Below are positions 8,647-16,727 of a DNA stretch of 35,028 nucleotides, in pieces. The stretch lies in the IMG/VR virus record IMGVR_UViG_3300009509_000086, positions 1 to 35,028 of that record; one strand, written 5' to 3'. Under the pieces are notes generated by a model. It ran no database searches and was not told where the DNA came from. It saw only the letters and a program-made list of their open reading frames with translations. The position numbers and the translations under genes were made by a program. The first letter of the stretch is position 1. Each line of letters begins with the position of its first letter. The stretch comes from a virus.

Positions 8647-10886
8647 TGCAATTAGTAGTTGATAGTTTCAACGGAACAGATTTAAATGATGCGAATTTTC
8701 AGGCATATTTCCCGGTTGGGTCCGTCATGCTCCACCCCGGAGCCGATCCTATAATGATCTCTCGCGAGAATAACTCGCCAACGCTGGTTTATATGAATCG
8801 GCGGCCTGCGTTATGGCAACTCCATATTATCATGTTGGGAACAATTGTATCGCAAGTAGATACCCTCAAGGGGTTGTTTAATCCAAATGATAAGACATTA
8901 AAGCAATTAATTGTGCTTGACGCCGCCGACAGCGATAGGCAATGGTATGTCGAATGTGTATGTGATCAAATATTGGCTATTAATGGGCAAGAAATGATCG
9001 TAAATTTAGTAGTTCCTGACCCTATTTGGAAGGCGTACCTTCAGGGAAGCGACACATGGGGCATTACTGCTAGCGGGCAAACTAATGATGTGGCGGTAGC
9101 AGGAACAGTAGATACCTCGCCCATTTTTGAGATTACGCCGACTACAGAAAAAGACCTATATACTGCCCCGATCCCGGTTGATTATCGCCACTTTGTTAAA
9201 ATTTATAACAGGATTTACGATGGCTTATCAGGCGTGCCACATGCCAGAGCACTCACAAAATATCCTATCGATATAACCAATGGCGGGCTAGATACCGCCG
9301 CGCTGATTGCAGACAATACTAATAAATGCCAAATTGACGATCTGGCGGGCATTACCGATGATGCGGATACTATCCCCTATGATACGGTGACAGGCACGAT
9401 CCCAGACGCGGGCATGGCGATGATCGAATCAGAACAGGTGAAATGGTCGGGGAAAACGGCCACCACCCTGACTGGCGTCGCGCGGGGGATAGGCGGCACG
9501 ACCGCCGCCGCCCATGCGGATGATGTCGAGATTAAAGTCTCAAAGATGTTGGCGAACGGCGATGATGTGCGGGTTGTTGTGGATGGCGCCGATATAGTGC
9601 GGTGGTTTGGCACAGGGACGAATGATATCAATACTGCCAATACTAAGATATGGGTTTTAATCAATTTGGCCGCCGTTCCTTATTGTACCTTAGCGGCGGG
9701 CATTTCGGGCACTGGCGCGGTGACGGCAATTAGTCTAAGCACATTGATAGGCCCGGAAGCCGGGCGGGTTTTGATTGATAATGAGATATTCACATATACG
9801 GCGCAAGACCCTATCGGGAAACAACTGTTGAGCACTACGCGGGCGGCCTATAATACCGCCGCCGCCGCGCATACGGCGGGGACCCGAGTTTATCGACTCG
9901 ATCATGAGATATGGTTAGTATATGGCGATGCCGCTGCAGTCGCCGCGCCGGTTGATGTGATCAACAAGCCTATTTTTAATTTAACATCGACTAATACGTC
10001 TTGGGATTATGATGATTTCTATGGCCTATATGGATTGCGGGCGGCATCCTGGCGGCCATATATTGTATCCTGCACTTCTCCAGGCACCGTTAGAACTACG
10101 GGGTGGTACACAACTTCTCAAGATGAGGATACGCCGGCTGATCCGGCACCGGCGATGGGGATATCAATCGGCTCCTATTATTATAGCGGCGCTTGGCGGG
10201 CAGACACGGCCATCATTGATTGGGAGCTAAGGAACGAGTGTGGGTTTACCCATATCACCGCCACCGGGTATAAATATAGAGATACCTCTACCTGGTTCAG
10301 CGCCACGTATACGGGGCTATATGCCGTGACTGGTTCAAATAATTCGTTTACTAAGATTTGGGTCGAGGCCACTCCCGCGGCGCCAGATGTATGGTCGGCA
10401 CTCACCGCGCATAATAATGTTTCATTTGGCGGGACTGCCCGCATTATCAAATTGACGGTTAACAGTGCTGGGCCGGGGGGGAATACGGGCGGATTGCCGA
10501 ATCGCATCAGCCAAGAATTTACAGATGTGACACTCACTCTAGACAGCAATAGGACTCCGGGCGTTGTTCTTGATCCTGTTATTGCCCCCCCCGCAGCGAG
10601 TGGCGGGGGATATCACTTAAATTGTACGATAACAAATAATGATACCAATGAATGGATGACAGTTGATTGCTTTTGTGAATTAGATCAGACCGTCATTATT
10701 AATTGCGCGGATAAGACGGTTATCTATGATTTTGATGGTAGCAATATGCCGGTAATACTTGGGTTTTCATCTATTCGCCATGATTGGTTAAATCTCAAGG
10801 CGGCAACTGCTAATACACTCCAATTCGATGATACCGGCACGACCGGGGTGACGTTCGTGACCAAGTGGCGGGATAGGAAAAATTGA
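8646..10886 (+). CDS. Distal tail (Dit-like) protein with added beta modules
   Basis: A 746-residue protein. The N-terminal 150 residues resemble a distal tail protein: strands, then LWQLHIIMLGTIVSQVDTLK, QLIVLDAAD and VNLVVPDPIW. Large beta insertions follow. Two of them, near residues 232-300 and 347-415, share the 'GTTAAAHADD' / 'NTAAAAHTAG' ending, also seen in the connector protein. The C-terminal third is beta-rich and ends with WMTVDCFCELDQ and a TVIYDF segment typical of tail proteins. It follows the tape measure directly, as expected for a tail-tip hub component. Confidence 0.72.
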   Translation: MQLVVDSFNGTDLNDANFQAYFPVGSVMLHPGADPIMISRENNSPTLVYMNRRPALWQLHIIMLGTIVSQVDTLKGLFNPNDKTLKQLIVLDAADSDRQWYVECVCDQILAINGQEMIVNLVVPDPIWKAYLQGSDTWGITASGQTNDVAVAGTVDTSPIFEITPTTEKDLYTAPIPVDYRHFVKIYNRIYDGLSGVPHARALTKYPIDITNGGLDTAALIADNTNKCQIDDLAGITDDADTIPYDTVTGTIPDAGMAMIESEQVKWSGKTATTLTGVARGIGGTTAAAHADDVEIKVSKMLANGDDVRVVVDGADIVRWFGTGTNDINTANTKIWVLINLAAVPYCTLAAGISGTGAVTAISLSTLIGPEAGRVLIDNEIFTYTAQDPIGKQLLSTTRAAYNTAAAAHTAGTRVYRLDHEIWLVYGDAAAVAAPVDVINKPIFNLTSTNTSWDYDDFYGLYGLRAASWRPYIVSCTSPGTVRTTGWYTTSQDEDTPADPAPAMGISIGSYYYSGAWRADTAIIDWELRNECGFTHITATGYKYRDTSTWFSATYTGLYAVTGSNNSFTKIWVEATPAAPDVWSALTAHNNVSFGGTARIIKLTVNSAGPGGNTGGLPNRISQEFTDVTLTLDSNRTPGVVLDPVIAPPAASGGGYHLNCTITNNDTNEWMTVDCFCELDQTVIINCADKTVIYDFDGSNMPVILGFSSIRHDWLNLKAATANTLQFDDTGTTGVTFVTKWRDRKN

Positions 10887-11905
10887 TGGCTAGCCGAGTA
10901 TCGATTTATAGGCCAGACGGCGCATATTTAGCTGATATTGAATGCCGCGTATCCAGAACATGGAGGCTAAATGCCATTGGGCAGGCCAAAATTATCATCG
11001 CCAATAATGACATTCACGCCACGCCCGATATAATATGTTTGGGCAATTATATTCTAATCGAAAATGACCGGGCGGGCGATTGGGGCGGGATGATTTGGAC
11101 ACCTATCGAATTTCATTCAAGCCATATTATATTTTCTGCCTACACTGCCGAAATCAAATTGAGGTACCGGCGGGTTGTGCCGGGGAGCATTAAGGGATCG
11201 GCAGGACTAATGTTCGTAAGATTGATCGAAATGGCGAACAGGCAAGAGACAACTAATATTATAATCGATGCGGCACAATATGCCGGGATATCGTGGCAAG
11301 AAGACCTAAAGTATCTCAGTATTTATGACACTGTAATTAAGTTGGCTGAAAATTCCGGGCAAGATTGGAGCATAGAGCCGAGGATTAATGAAGATACCCG
11401 CAGACTTGAATTTGTAGCTAACTGGCATGAACGGCGTGGAAGTGATCATTATTATAGATTGGAGGAAGGAGTACATTTAGAACGGCCCCCCGGCGCGGGG
11501 CTTATCATCGAAGGGGATATTACCAATGATGTATTAGTATATGGCAATTCCGGGTCGGTCATCAGTTCAATTTATACGAACAAGATTGATGATGAATCGC
11601 GGGCGCAACATGGGTTGCTACAACAATCATTTGGAATTGATGCAACGACGGCAAATGTCATTGAAGCAGCAGCAGATGGCATATTGAAAACATTGAAACA
11701 GCCCAAGGCGCGGCACAATCTTATCGCGATTGATGTGAATAGCGCATTTAATTATCTAGGAATAGGAGATAGTGTTATGGTGCGCCTCTTATATTATGGC
11801 TTCCAAAACGGGCGGCTAGGACAAGAATTTCGCGCCAGGATCATTGGAAAAGAATACGATGAGACGGTAGGGAAGATGGCGCTATTAGTGGAAGAAACGA
11901 TATGA
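10886..11905 (+). CDS. Tail tip hub protein (Gp37/Tal-like)
   Basis: A 339-residue protein started at the ATG of a TGATG overlap rather than the TTG three bases earlier. The sequence IYRPDGAYLADIECRVS at the start, YILIENDRAGDWGGMIWTP and GITYKK-free hub strands followed by LEFVANWHERRGSD match siphovirus hub or Gp37-like proteins that close the tail tube. The end (YLGIGDSVMVRLL, then ARIIGKEYDETVGKM) is also typical. It sits right after the Dit-like gene, consistent with a baseplate complex. Confidence 0.7.
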   Translation: MASRVSIYRPDGAYLADIECRVSRTWRLNAIGQAKIIIANNDIHATPDIICLGNYILIENDRAGDWGGMIWTPIEFHSSHIIFSAYTAEIKLRYRRVVPGSIKGSAGLMFVRLIEMANRQETTNIIIDAAQYAGISWQEDLKYLSIYDTVIKLAENSGQDWSIEPRINEDTRRLEFVANWHERRGSDHYYRLEEGVHLERPPGAGLIIEGDITNDVLVYGNSGSVISSIYTNKIDDESRAQHGLLQQSFGIDATTANVIEAAADGILKTLKQPKARHNLIAIDVNSAFNYLGIGDSVMVRLLYYGFQNGRLGQEFRARIIGKEYDETVGKMALLVEETI

Positions 11906-13104
11906 TTCCATTTGGCGAGCTATTGTGGGGGCATGGGAATAATTCATGGATTGGCGATCTGAATAGGCTCAGGCGCGATATACAGCAATTGCAATCCAAG
12001 AATATTAACATAGCCGCACTAGATGAACTTACTATAGATATGGGCCTGCTCCAGGTAGGAGAGTTCCGCACCGGAGATGGCGAGCCGGGCGAGGGGTTTA
12101 CCGGGGTTCGCATTTCTTATCCCGGAATCACGTATGGCGATTCCGCCTATGTCATTGCCGGAGTGTTAGACGACGTGCTCCAATTCGGAATCACCGAGTT
12201 GGGCGGCACCGGGGTGTCCGGGGGCGGATCGGCGGTACTCGATATTCAGGGCATTCGCATTTATCAGGGCGCAACAGAACGCGCCCGGCTGGGCGATCTG
12301 AACGGATTTTTAGGATATACTACGCCAACTTATGGCGTGGCGGTCGGGGAAGACGACTCATTTCTCAAGTATGACCCAACTAATGGGCTGCGGGTAAAAG
12401 GAACGGCGGTTATCTCCGGGCTGTTTCCGGGCGGTTTTGATATCTATTGTGAGGAAGTGTCGGTAGACATTGATGGTAGCCAAACGTATTTTGCTGTAAA
12501 ATATCCTTATATACCCGGCACGCTCATGCTGCTCCTTAATGGGATATGGCTTAAGGGCGGCGGAACGGACTATTCGGCGATTGAAAACGGGCTTTTTAAG
12601 ATGTTGTTGCCGCCGCAGACGGGGGACACCCTGCGCGTCAACTACATTAAATCCGAAGACCGTAGCAGTGTCTACAACGAGACGCCCACAGGGGCAATCG
12701 ACGGCAGTAACCAATCTTATTCGTTGGCCTATGCGCATATCGGCGGGTCATTACAGGTATTCCTTAACAATGTGACGTATTGCGAAATAGAGGATTTCGT
12801 AAACGGCGGGCGCAGCGTATCGATGACGAGCGCGCCCCAGGCGGGCGATAAATTAATCGCCGTCTATCTAGTCGAGGATGATGACGACTTAGTCTTTCAA
12901 GAAGCGCCGACAGGCTTAATCGACGGCAGCAATACGGTATATACCCTAGCGTATGATTATGCGCCCGGATCATTATTGGTGGCGCTAAACGGGTTACACC
13001 AGACGCTGACCGCAGACTATACCGAGACGGACACAAATGAAATCACATTTGCGGACGCCCCGCAAACGGGCGACAGTTTATGGATAACCTACCGGAAGGC
13101 GTAA
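11902..13104 (+). CDS. Tail fibre or spike protein with three tandem repeats
   Basis: A 400-residue protein. The N-terminal part has a helix (LNRLRRDIQQLQSKNINIAA) suited to trimer attachment. From about residue 182 to the end there are three repeats of about 75 residues, each with the pattern P(T)G.IDGSN..Y.LAY, GSL.V.LNG and P.AGD.L.V.Y. These short beta-sandwich repeats are common in phage fibres and probably form the distal, host-facing part. ATGA overlap with the hub gene supports a tail-tip role. Receptor binding is inferred. Confidence 0.7.
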   Translation: MIPFGELLWGHGNNSWIGDLNRLRRDIQQLQSKNINIAALDELTIDMGLLQVGEFRTGDGEPGEGFTGVRISYPGITYGDSAYVIAGVLDDVLQFGITELGGTGVSGGGSAVLDIQGIRIYQGATERARLGDLNGFLGYTTPTYGVAVGEDDSFLKYDPTNGLRVKGTAVISGLFPGGFDIYCEEVSVDIDGSQTYFAVKYPYIPGTLMLLLNGIWLKGGGTDYSAIENGLFKMLLPPQTGDTLRVNYIKSEDRSSVYNETPTGAIDGSNQSYSLAYAHIGGSLQVFLNNVTYCEIEDFVNGGRSVSMTSAPQAGDKLIAVYLVEDDDDLVFQEAPTGLIDGSNTVYTLAYDYAPGSLLVALNGLHQTLTADYTETDTNEITFADAPQTGDSLWITYRKA

Positions 13105-13105
13105 T

Positions 13106-13645
13106 ATGACAACTCAAATTAGACCGAGCCAAATTCAAGACATCCCGGTTGGAACACGGCTAACCGGGTTGACATTATCCGATAACACAATAGCCACCAT
13201 TGTTAATAGTGCGGTAGAGACAACCATCCTTACCGGCACGGTGCCTGGCGGAACATTGGGCACAGATGGGGCATTGCGGATTACTTTACAGGCGGCATAT
13301 AAGAACAGTAGCGGCGCGGGGAGAACAATTACGATTAATATCAAATACGGGGGCACTACCGTTCTTACGTTTACTTCTCCAAGTATCGGGTCTGATCCTT
13401 CGCCGAGATCGGTTTTATGTCAGGCTGTCATCACTACAGATGGGACAACAAGTGGGCAATATGCGATAGGCCATATCATTGTTATATTAACTGCCGCATC
13501 AGTAGTGGCCGATGATGGAACTGCCGCCATTGATAGCACGGCGAATCAGACATTGGAGATTACGTGGACGCACAGCGCGGCAGCCGCCACCATATCGGTG
13601 GATGTCTTAAGCGTAGCAGTCGAATATTTATCAGAAACGGTTTAG
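13106..13645 (+). CDS. Tail-tip or fibre-associated beta protein
   Basis: A 179-residue, Thr- and Ser-rich protein without charged clusters. It has regular strands (GRTITINIKYGGTTVLTFT, then TLEITWTHSAAA and ISVDVLSVAVEYLSE), so a jelly-roll-like sandwich is likely. Similar proteins lie at the end of tail modules in many uncultured phages, where they are listed as structural or fibre proteins. It lies two bases after the repeat fibre gene. Confidence 0.58.
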   Translation: MTTQIRPSQIQDIPVGTRLTGLTLSDNTIATIVNSAVETTILTGTVPGGTLGTDGALRITLQAAYKNSSGAGRTITINIKYGGTTVLTFTSPSIGSDPSPRSVLCQAVITTDGTTSGQYAIGHIIVILTAASVVADDGTAAIDSTANQTLEITWTHSAAAATISVDVLSVAVEYLSETV

Positions 13646-13649
13646 GAAG

Positions 13650-14069
13650 ATGATGCAAACAATATCCGCCCCATATAAACCATATAATAAACCATTACTC
13701 ACTGCACAGGCCCGCGCCCTATTTGGGGCGCGCTTTATCGGTTGTAACGACACGGCCGAAAAAACATTTCTAACGGTCTATCTCACTGAAGGCATGCCCG
13801 CCGATTTTGCGGATTGGGCGGCGCTGGTTTCAAGCCATGACTACGAATCGAAAACGCCCGACCAGCAAGCCGAAATTTGGCGCACCGAGGCATTCGGCCA
13901 TTGGGAGATGTCTAGTCTGCATGGCAAAAGCCCGGCCCAAATTGTAACATATCTTCATTCCGCAATGGATGGATGGGCAACGCTGGCCGACGCGCGCGCC
14001 GATCTTAAAAACTGGCTGCCTATTTTGGCAATTGCCATAGCCTATATCGCGCGAGCAGAAAGGACATAA
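13650..14069 (+). CDS. Hypothetical tail-module protein
   Basis: A 139-residue protein following AGGAAG. It is mixed helical with several Trp residues (DFADWAALV, EIWRTEAFGHWEM) and a hydrophobic C-terminal helix (WLPILAIAIAYIA). I recognise no domain. It lies between fibre genes and the membrane/lysis cassette, so it could be a fibre chaperone, a tail accessory or the first lysis gene. I looked for amidase, lysozyme and transglycosylase motifs and saw none. Confidence 0.55.
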   Translation: MMQTISAPYKPYNKPLLTAQARALFGARFIGCNDTAEKTFLTVYLTEGMPADFADWAALVSSHDYESKTPDQQAEIWRTEAFGHWEMSSLHGKSPAQIVTYLHSAMDGWATLADARADLKNWLPILAIAIAYIARAERT

Positions 14070-14073
14070 TACG

Positions 14074-14394
14074 ATGTCAGATGATAACATTGCATCAAAA
14101 GCGACCATCGCCGATGTATTTAATGCGCTGTTGCGCATCGAGCGAACGTTTGGCGAGCGCTTAGCCCGCATCGAATCTGAACAAACACATATTAGGGAAC
14201 GGCTTAAAGAGGCCGGCGAACAGGCTATCCGCAATGAGCAAAAATACAACAATGATCTATCCGAACTGGATAGGCGGCTCGACGCTTTGGAGCAAGCGCA
14301 GGCGCGGGCCTATGGTTTTGCCGGAGCAATCGGGCTGATGAGCGGCCTGATACCGACTTATGTTATCCCATTCATCAAGGATGTGCTTAAGTGA
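14074..14394 (+). CDS. XhlA-like coiled-coil protein with C-terminal membrane helix
   Basis: A 106-residue protein. Residues 10-80 form a continuous charged coiled coil (LARIESEQTHIRERLKEAGE). A single membrane segment follows (FAGAIGLMSGLIPTYVIPF). This layout resembles XhlA/hemolysin-type or holin-accessory proteins that occur next to holins. The upstream AAAGGAC has good spacing. A GTGA overlap joins it to the exported protein downstream. A role in lysis timing is inferred. Confidence 0.6.
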   Translation: MSDDNIASKATIADVFNALLRIERTFGERLARIESEQTHIRERLKEAGEQAIRNEQKYNNDLSELDRRLDALEQAQARAYGFAGAIGLMSGLIPTYVIPFIKDVLK

Positions 14395-14819
14395 ATCATC
14401 ACAGCATGATATACCTGCTATGCCTTGTTATGGTCATTACCGCCGCGCCAGGCGTATATTATAACGCTACTTCGGAAGCGCGGCTTCTGCATTTCTGCGG
14501 CTGGGGCGGCGGCGATCCGGCAATCTGTACGACGGAGCGTCCGGTCTGCAAGCTAAATGCAGATGGCATCGAATGCCACAATGAGATGGTTTATTTGATG
14601 CCCAAACAGGCAATGGTCTTCGATTACGTGCTTCAAGATAAACTGGACAACCGGTGGGCAGTCAAAGGCAATCCGGCAGGGGCGCATATCAAGGCGCTTG
14701 CCTGTGGGTTTTGGGTATATGAAAATATCACGTTGGCGGATTGGGTAGAGATAATACGGGCCTCGTTTTCGCGGCTGTTGCCGAAGCCGGACGCCATTAT
14801 TGCCTGTGGAGGCTTATAA
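14391..14819 (+). CDS. Exported Cys-rich protein
   Basis: A 142-residue protein with a likely signal peptide (MIYLLCLVMVITAAPGVYY; an internal ATG at 14406 could be the real start). The exported part has six or so cysteines (FCGWGG, ICTTERPVCK, IECHNE, LACGFW, ACGGL), suggesting disulfides or metal binding outside the cell. No family is recognised. It is coupled to its neighbours by GTGA and TAATG overlaps, so it belongs to the same membrane cassette as the lipoprotein that follows. Confidence 0.58.
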   Translation: MNHHSMIYLLCLVMVITAAPGVYYNATSEARLLHFCGWGGGDPAICTTERPVCKLNADGIECHNEMVYLMPKQAMVFDYVLQDKLDNRWAVKGNPAGAHIKALACGFWVYENITLADWVEIIRASFSRLLPKPDAIIACGGL

Positions 14820-15883
14820 TGAAACCATTTGCATTTACACGTAAAATTGGCTGGTCACTTTTCAAAATCACCCTATGGATATTGGCATTGCTGGCGCTGG
14901 CCCTCGTTATCGCGGCGCTACTGGTCGGGTGTGACATGCCGCCGCCAGCGCCAAAACCAACGCCGGGGAAGACGCCCACTGCGCCAACAACCGCGCCATC
15001 CCCGACCGCAACCGCCGCGCCAACAGCGACGCCAACGGTCACGCTTGATTCTACCGCCACTGCGCTGCCCGCAAGCCCCACCGCGCCCGCCAATACGCCT
15101 ACCCCGCCGCGCGCTACCGCTACCGCTACCACTCCCCCCCCCTCCACGTCGATTCCCACTTCCGGCACGAACCTGTTTGTCAACCCGACGTTCACCGGGC
15201 GCGTCGTCAACCATACCTACCCGGAGATCAACGTGCGCGAAGGGTGGCAGCCCTACTATTGCGCCGAGCCGCATACCCCGGAGCCGTGTCCGGCAGAATG
15301 GGGGGGCAGCAAAAATCCGCCCGACTTGGTAATGGGCCGCCCGGAGTACAAACCAGTTAGCGGCGGGCAGTCGTGGTTCTGCTTCATGCGCACCTGTGAC
15401 GCCGGTATCTATCAGGTGGTAGATACCCTGCCCGGACACTACTACTGGGTCAGCTTCACCGCCCAACTGTGGAGCGAAGACGGGAAAAACCCGGACGGGC
15501 AAGAGAGTCATAGCAAGGGCTGGTGGGGAACATTGCCGGATGGGAGCGGGTGGGTATTCGGCCCGGACTATAGCTCCGATTTGGCCGGGGCGGACGATCT
15601 GATCAATGCGCGGCTCTATATCGCCATCGATTTAAGAGGAACCACATTCGGGTTTGCCGAACATCTGGTATATTCGTCTGAATTCGGGTATTGGAAAGGA
15701 TGCTACCGGTTAGTCGGCGATGAATGGTGCACCGTCGAGATGGCCTTCGTTGCTAATAGCTATGTGACGACAATTTTTCTGGGGGCGCGGTTTGCTTTCC
15801 CGTTTGCCCACAACGATGTGATCATGCGAGAGGCGGCGGCGTATGGCGCATCCTATGCCACGCCTACGCCAATGGTTCCATAG
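14819..15883 (+). CDS. Lipoprotein with Thr/Pro/Ala linker and sugar-binding-like domain
   Basis: A 354-residue protein. A charged N-terminus and hydrophobic segment end in LLVGC, a good lipobox with the cysteine near residue 40. A linker of about 75 residues rich in Thr, Pro and Ala follows. The C-terminal domain begins NLFVNPTFTG and contains VREGWQPYYC, LVMGRPEYKPV and AGIYQQV-like GIYQVVDTLPG, a pattern I associate with extracellular galactose-binding-like domains of Chloroflexota. It would sit on the cell surface. It could block superinfection, bind host wall sugars or aid lysis. The function is inferred. Confidence 0.65.
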   Translation: MKPFAFTRKIGWSLFKITLWILALLALALVIAALLVGCDMPPPAPKPTPGKTPTAPTTAPSPTATAAPTATPTVTLDSTATALPASPTAPANTPTPPRATATATTPPPSTSIPTSGTNLFVNPTFTGRVVNHTYPEINVREGWQPYYCAEPHTPEPCPAEWGGSKNPPDLVMGRPEYKPVSGGQSWFCFMRTCDAGIYQVVDTLPGHYYWVSFTAQLWSEDGKNPDGQESHSKGWWGTLPDGSGWVFGPDYSSDLAGADDLINARLYIAIDLRGTTFGFAEHLVYSSEFGYWKGCYRLVGDEWCTVEMAFVANSYVTTIFLGARFAFPFAHNDVIMREAAAYGASYATPTPMVP

Positions 15884-15893
15884 GGGGTTTACA

Positions 15894-16226
15894 ATGGATT
15901 TTCTAATGGATTTTCTGATTGAAGTTTTGCGACTGGTGCCGCCGGTCGTGCCCGCCGCGATGCTGATCTATCTCCTGGTCGATGCCGCTAAGCGGCTCGG
16001 CTTGCCGGATGGCCGCGCGGGGCAGCTATCTTTGGCGCTTAATGTGCTGGCTTGGGGGGGGATGTATATCGCCCGCGCCCAGGGCCTGGAAGAAAACACG
16101 TTAGGTTGGTTGGCGTGGCTGACCGACCTGGCGGAATTGCTCTTGCCTGCGGCGCTATCGGTGGCGGCGACAAAGGGGTTTTACTTGTTCGGGCAGAAGA
16201 TCGGCATTGCCAAAAAGCACACATAG
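15894..16226 (+). CDS. Holin-like membrane protein
   Basis: A 110-residue protein preceded by AGGGGGTTT. I place the start at the ATG after the lipoprotein stop. The first two codon groups repeat (MDFLMDFL). Predicted membrane segments lie near residues 12-30 (VPPVVPAAMLIYLLV), 45-60 and 80-95 (LLPAALSVAATKGFYLF), with a short Lys-rich tail (GIAKKHT). Size, three helices and the final position in the rightward late operon suit a holin. No endolysin was recognised next to it. Confidence 0.62.
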   Translation: MDFLMDFLIEVLRLVPPVVPAAMLIYLLVDAAKRLGLPDGRAGQLSLALNVLAWGGMYIARAQGLEENTLGWLAWLTDLAELLLPAALSVAATKGFYLFGQKIGIAKKHT

Positions 16227-16258
16227 CCCAGGCGCTTCGAGAATGCAGCGCTTAGGCT
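16225..16258 (+). terminator. Hairpin at the end of the late operon
   Basis: AGCC..GCGCT pairs with AGCGC..GGCT around a ten-base loop, with three internal mismatches. It overlaps the holin stop codon. There is no strong T-run on the plus strand, so termination may depend on this together with the next hairpin. Confidence 0.5.
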
Positions 16259-16270
16259 ATCAAAACATAT

Positions 16271-16293
16271 GCCCCCGGTGATAAGCCGGGGGC
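16271..16293. terminator. Symmetric hairpin between convergent operons
   Basis: Eight perfect pairs (GCCCCCGG with CCGGGGGC) with a seven-base loop, flanked by ATAT on each side. It lies between the ends of the rightward late genes and the leftward operon, so it can serve both directions. Confidence 0.65.
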
Positions 16294-16314
16294 GATATGC
16301 CGCGCGGCGGCGTT

Positions 16315-16539
16315 TTACCAGGGCGGCGGAATTTGCCGGTCATAGTCCTGTTCGCGCGCGGCGCGGCGCAGTTCATCCGCCAGGGCTTCATCCTCAAGAA
16401 ATTTATCAACCGCATTGGCGGTCGTGAATTCTCGGACAACATCCTCATAACGGATCGCCCAGGCCTCGCCCGATCCGGGGATTGGCGGGATTATCTCAAA
16501 TCCCCCTGTTCGCCATGCTTGGGGATAATATTTAGCCAT
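16315..16539 (-). CDS. Small hypothetical protein, end of leftward operon
   Basis: A 74-residue protein with GAGAGGAAAAC before its ATG. It has an N-terminal WRTGGFEIIPPIPGSGEAW part and a helical charged C-terminus (KFLEDEALADELRRAARE). No domain is recognised. Its start overlaps the last codons of the HTH gene, so it is coupled to it and could be a partner or modulator of that regulator. Confidence 0.55.
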   Translation of the reverse strand: MAKYYPQAWRTGGFEIIPPIPGSGEAWAIRYEDVVREFTTANAVDKFLEDEALADELRRAAREQDYDRQIPPPW

Positions 16540-16726
16540 GTTTTCCTCTCGGTCGTCCGCTTTGGCGGGGGATCGCCGCGAATTTTTCGAGATCGTCTTG
16601 GCGAATGATCAATATATTGCCGATGCGGGTGGCGGGTAGGCGTTTGGCGGCAATGAATTGTAACACCCGGCGTTTACTCACTCTCAGGCGGCGGGCGGCT
16701 TGCGCCGCCGTCAAAAGTCCGTCCAT
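16532..16726 (-). CDS. Excisionase-family HTH DNA-binding protein
   Basis: About 64 residues. MDGLLTAAQAARRLRVSKRR is followed by VLQFIAAKRLPATRIGN and IRQDDLEKF, the standard winged-helix excisionase/MerR-like layout. I choose the ATG with GAGGAGG seven bases upstream. A TTG further upstream would place that Shine-Dalgarno inside the gene. No integrase is visible, so it is probably a transcription regulator rather than a true excisionase. It lies just after the membrane protein gene. Confidence 0.8.
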   Translation of the reverse strand: MDGLLTAAQAARRLRVSKRRVLQFIAAKRLPATRIGNILIIRQDDLEKFAAIPRQSGRPRGKHG

Positions 16727-16727
16727 A

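Noticed and set aside
16532-16726. Evidence for lysogeny
   Set aside because: The protein is excisionase-like, but no integrase, attachment site or clear repressor is seen, so it is treated as a regulator.
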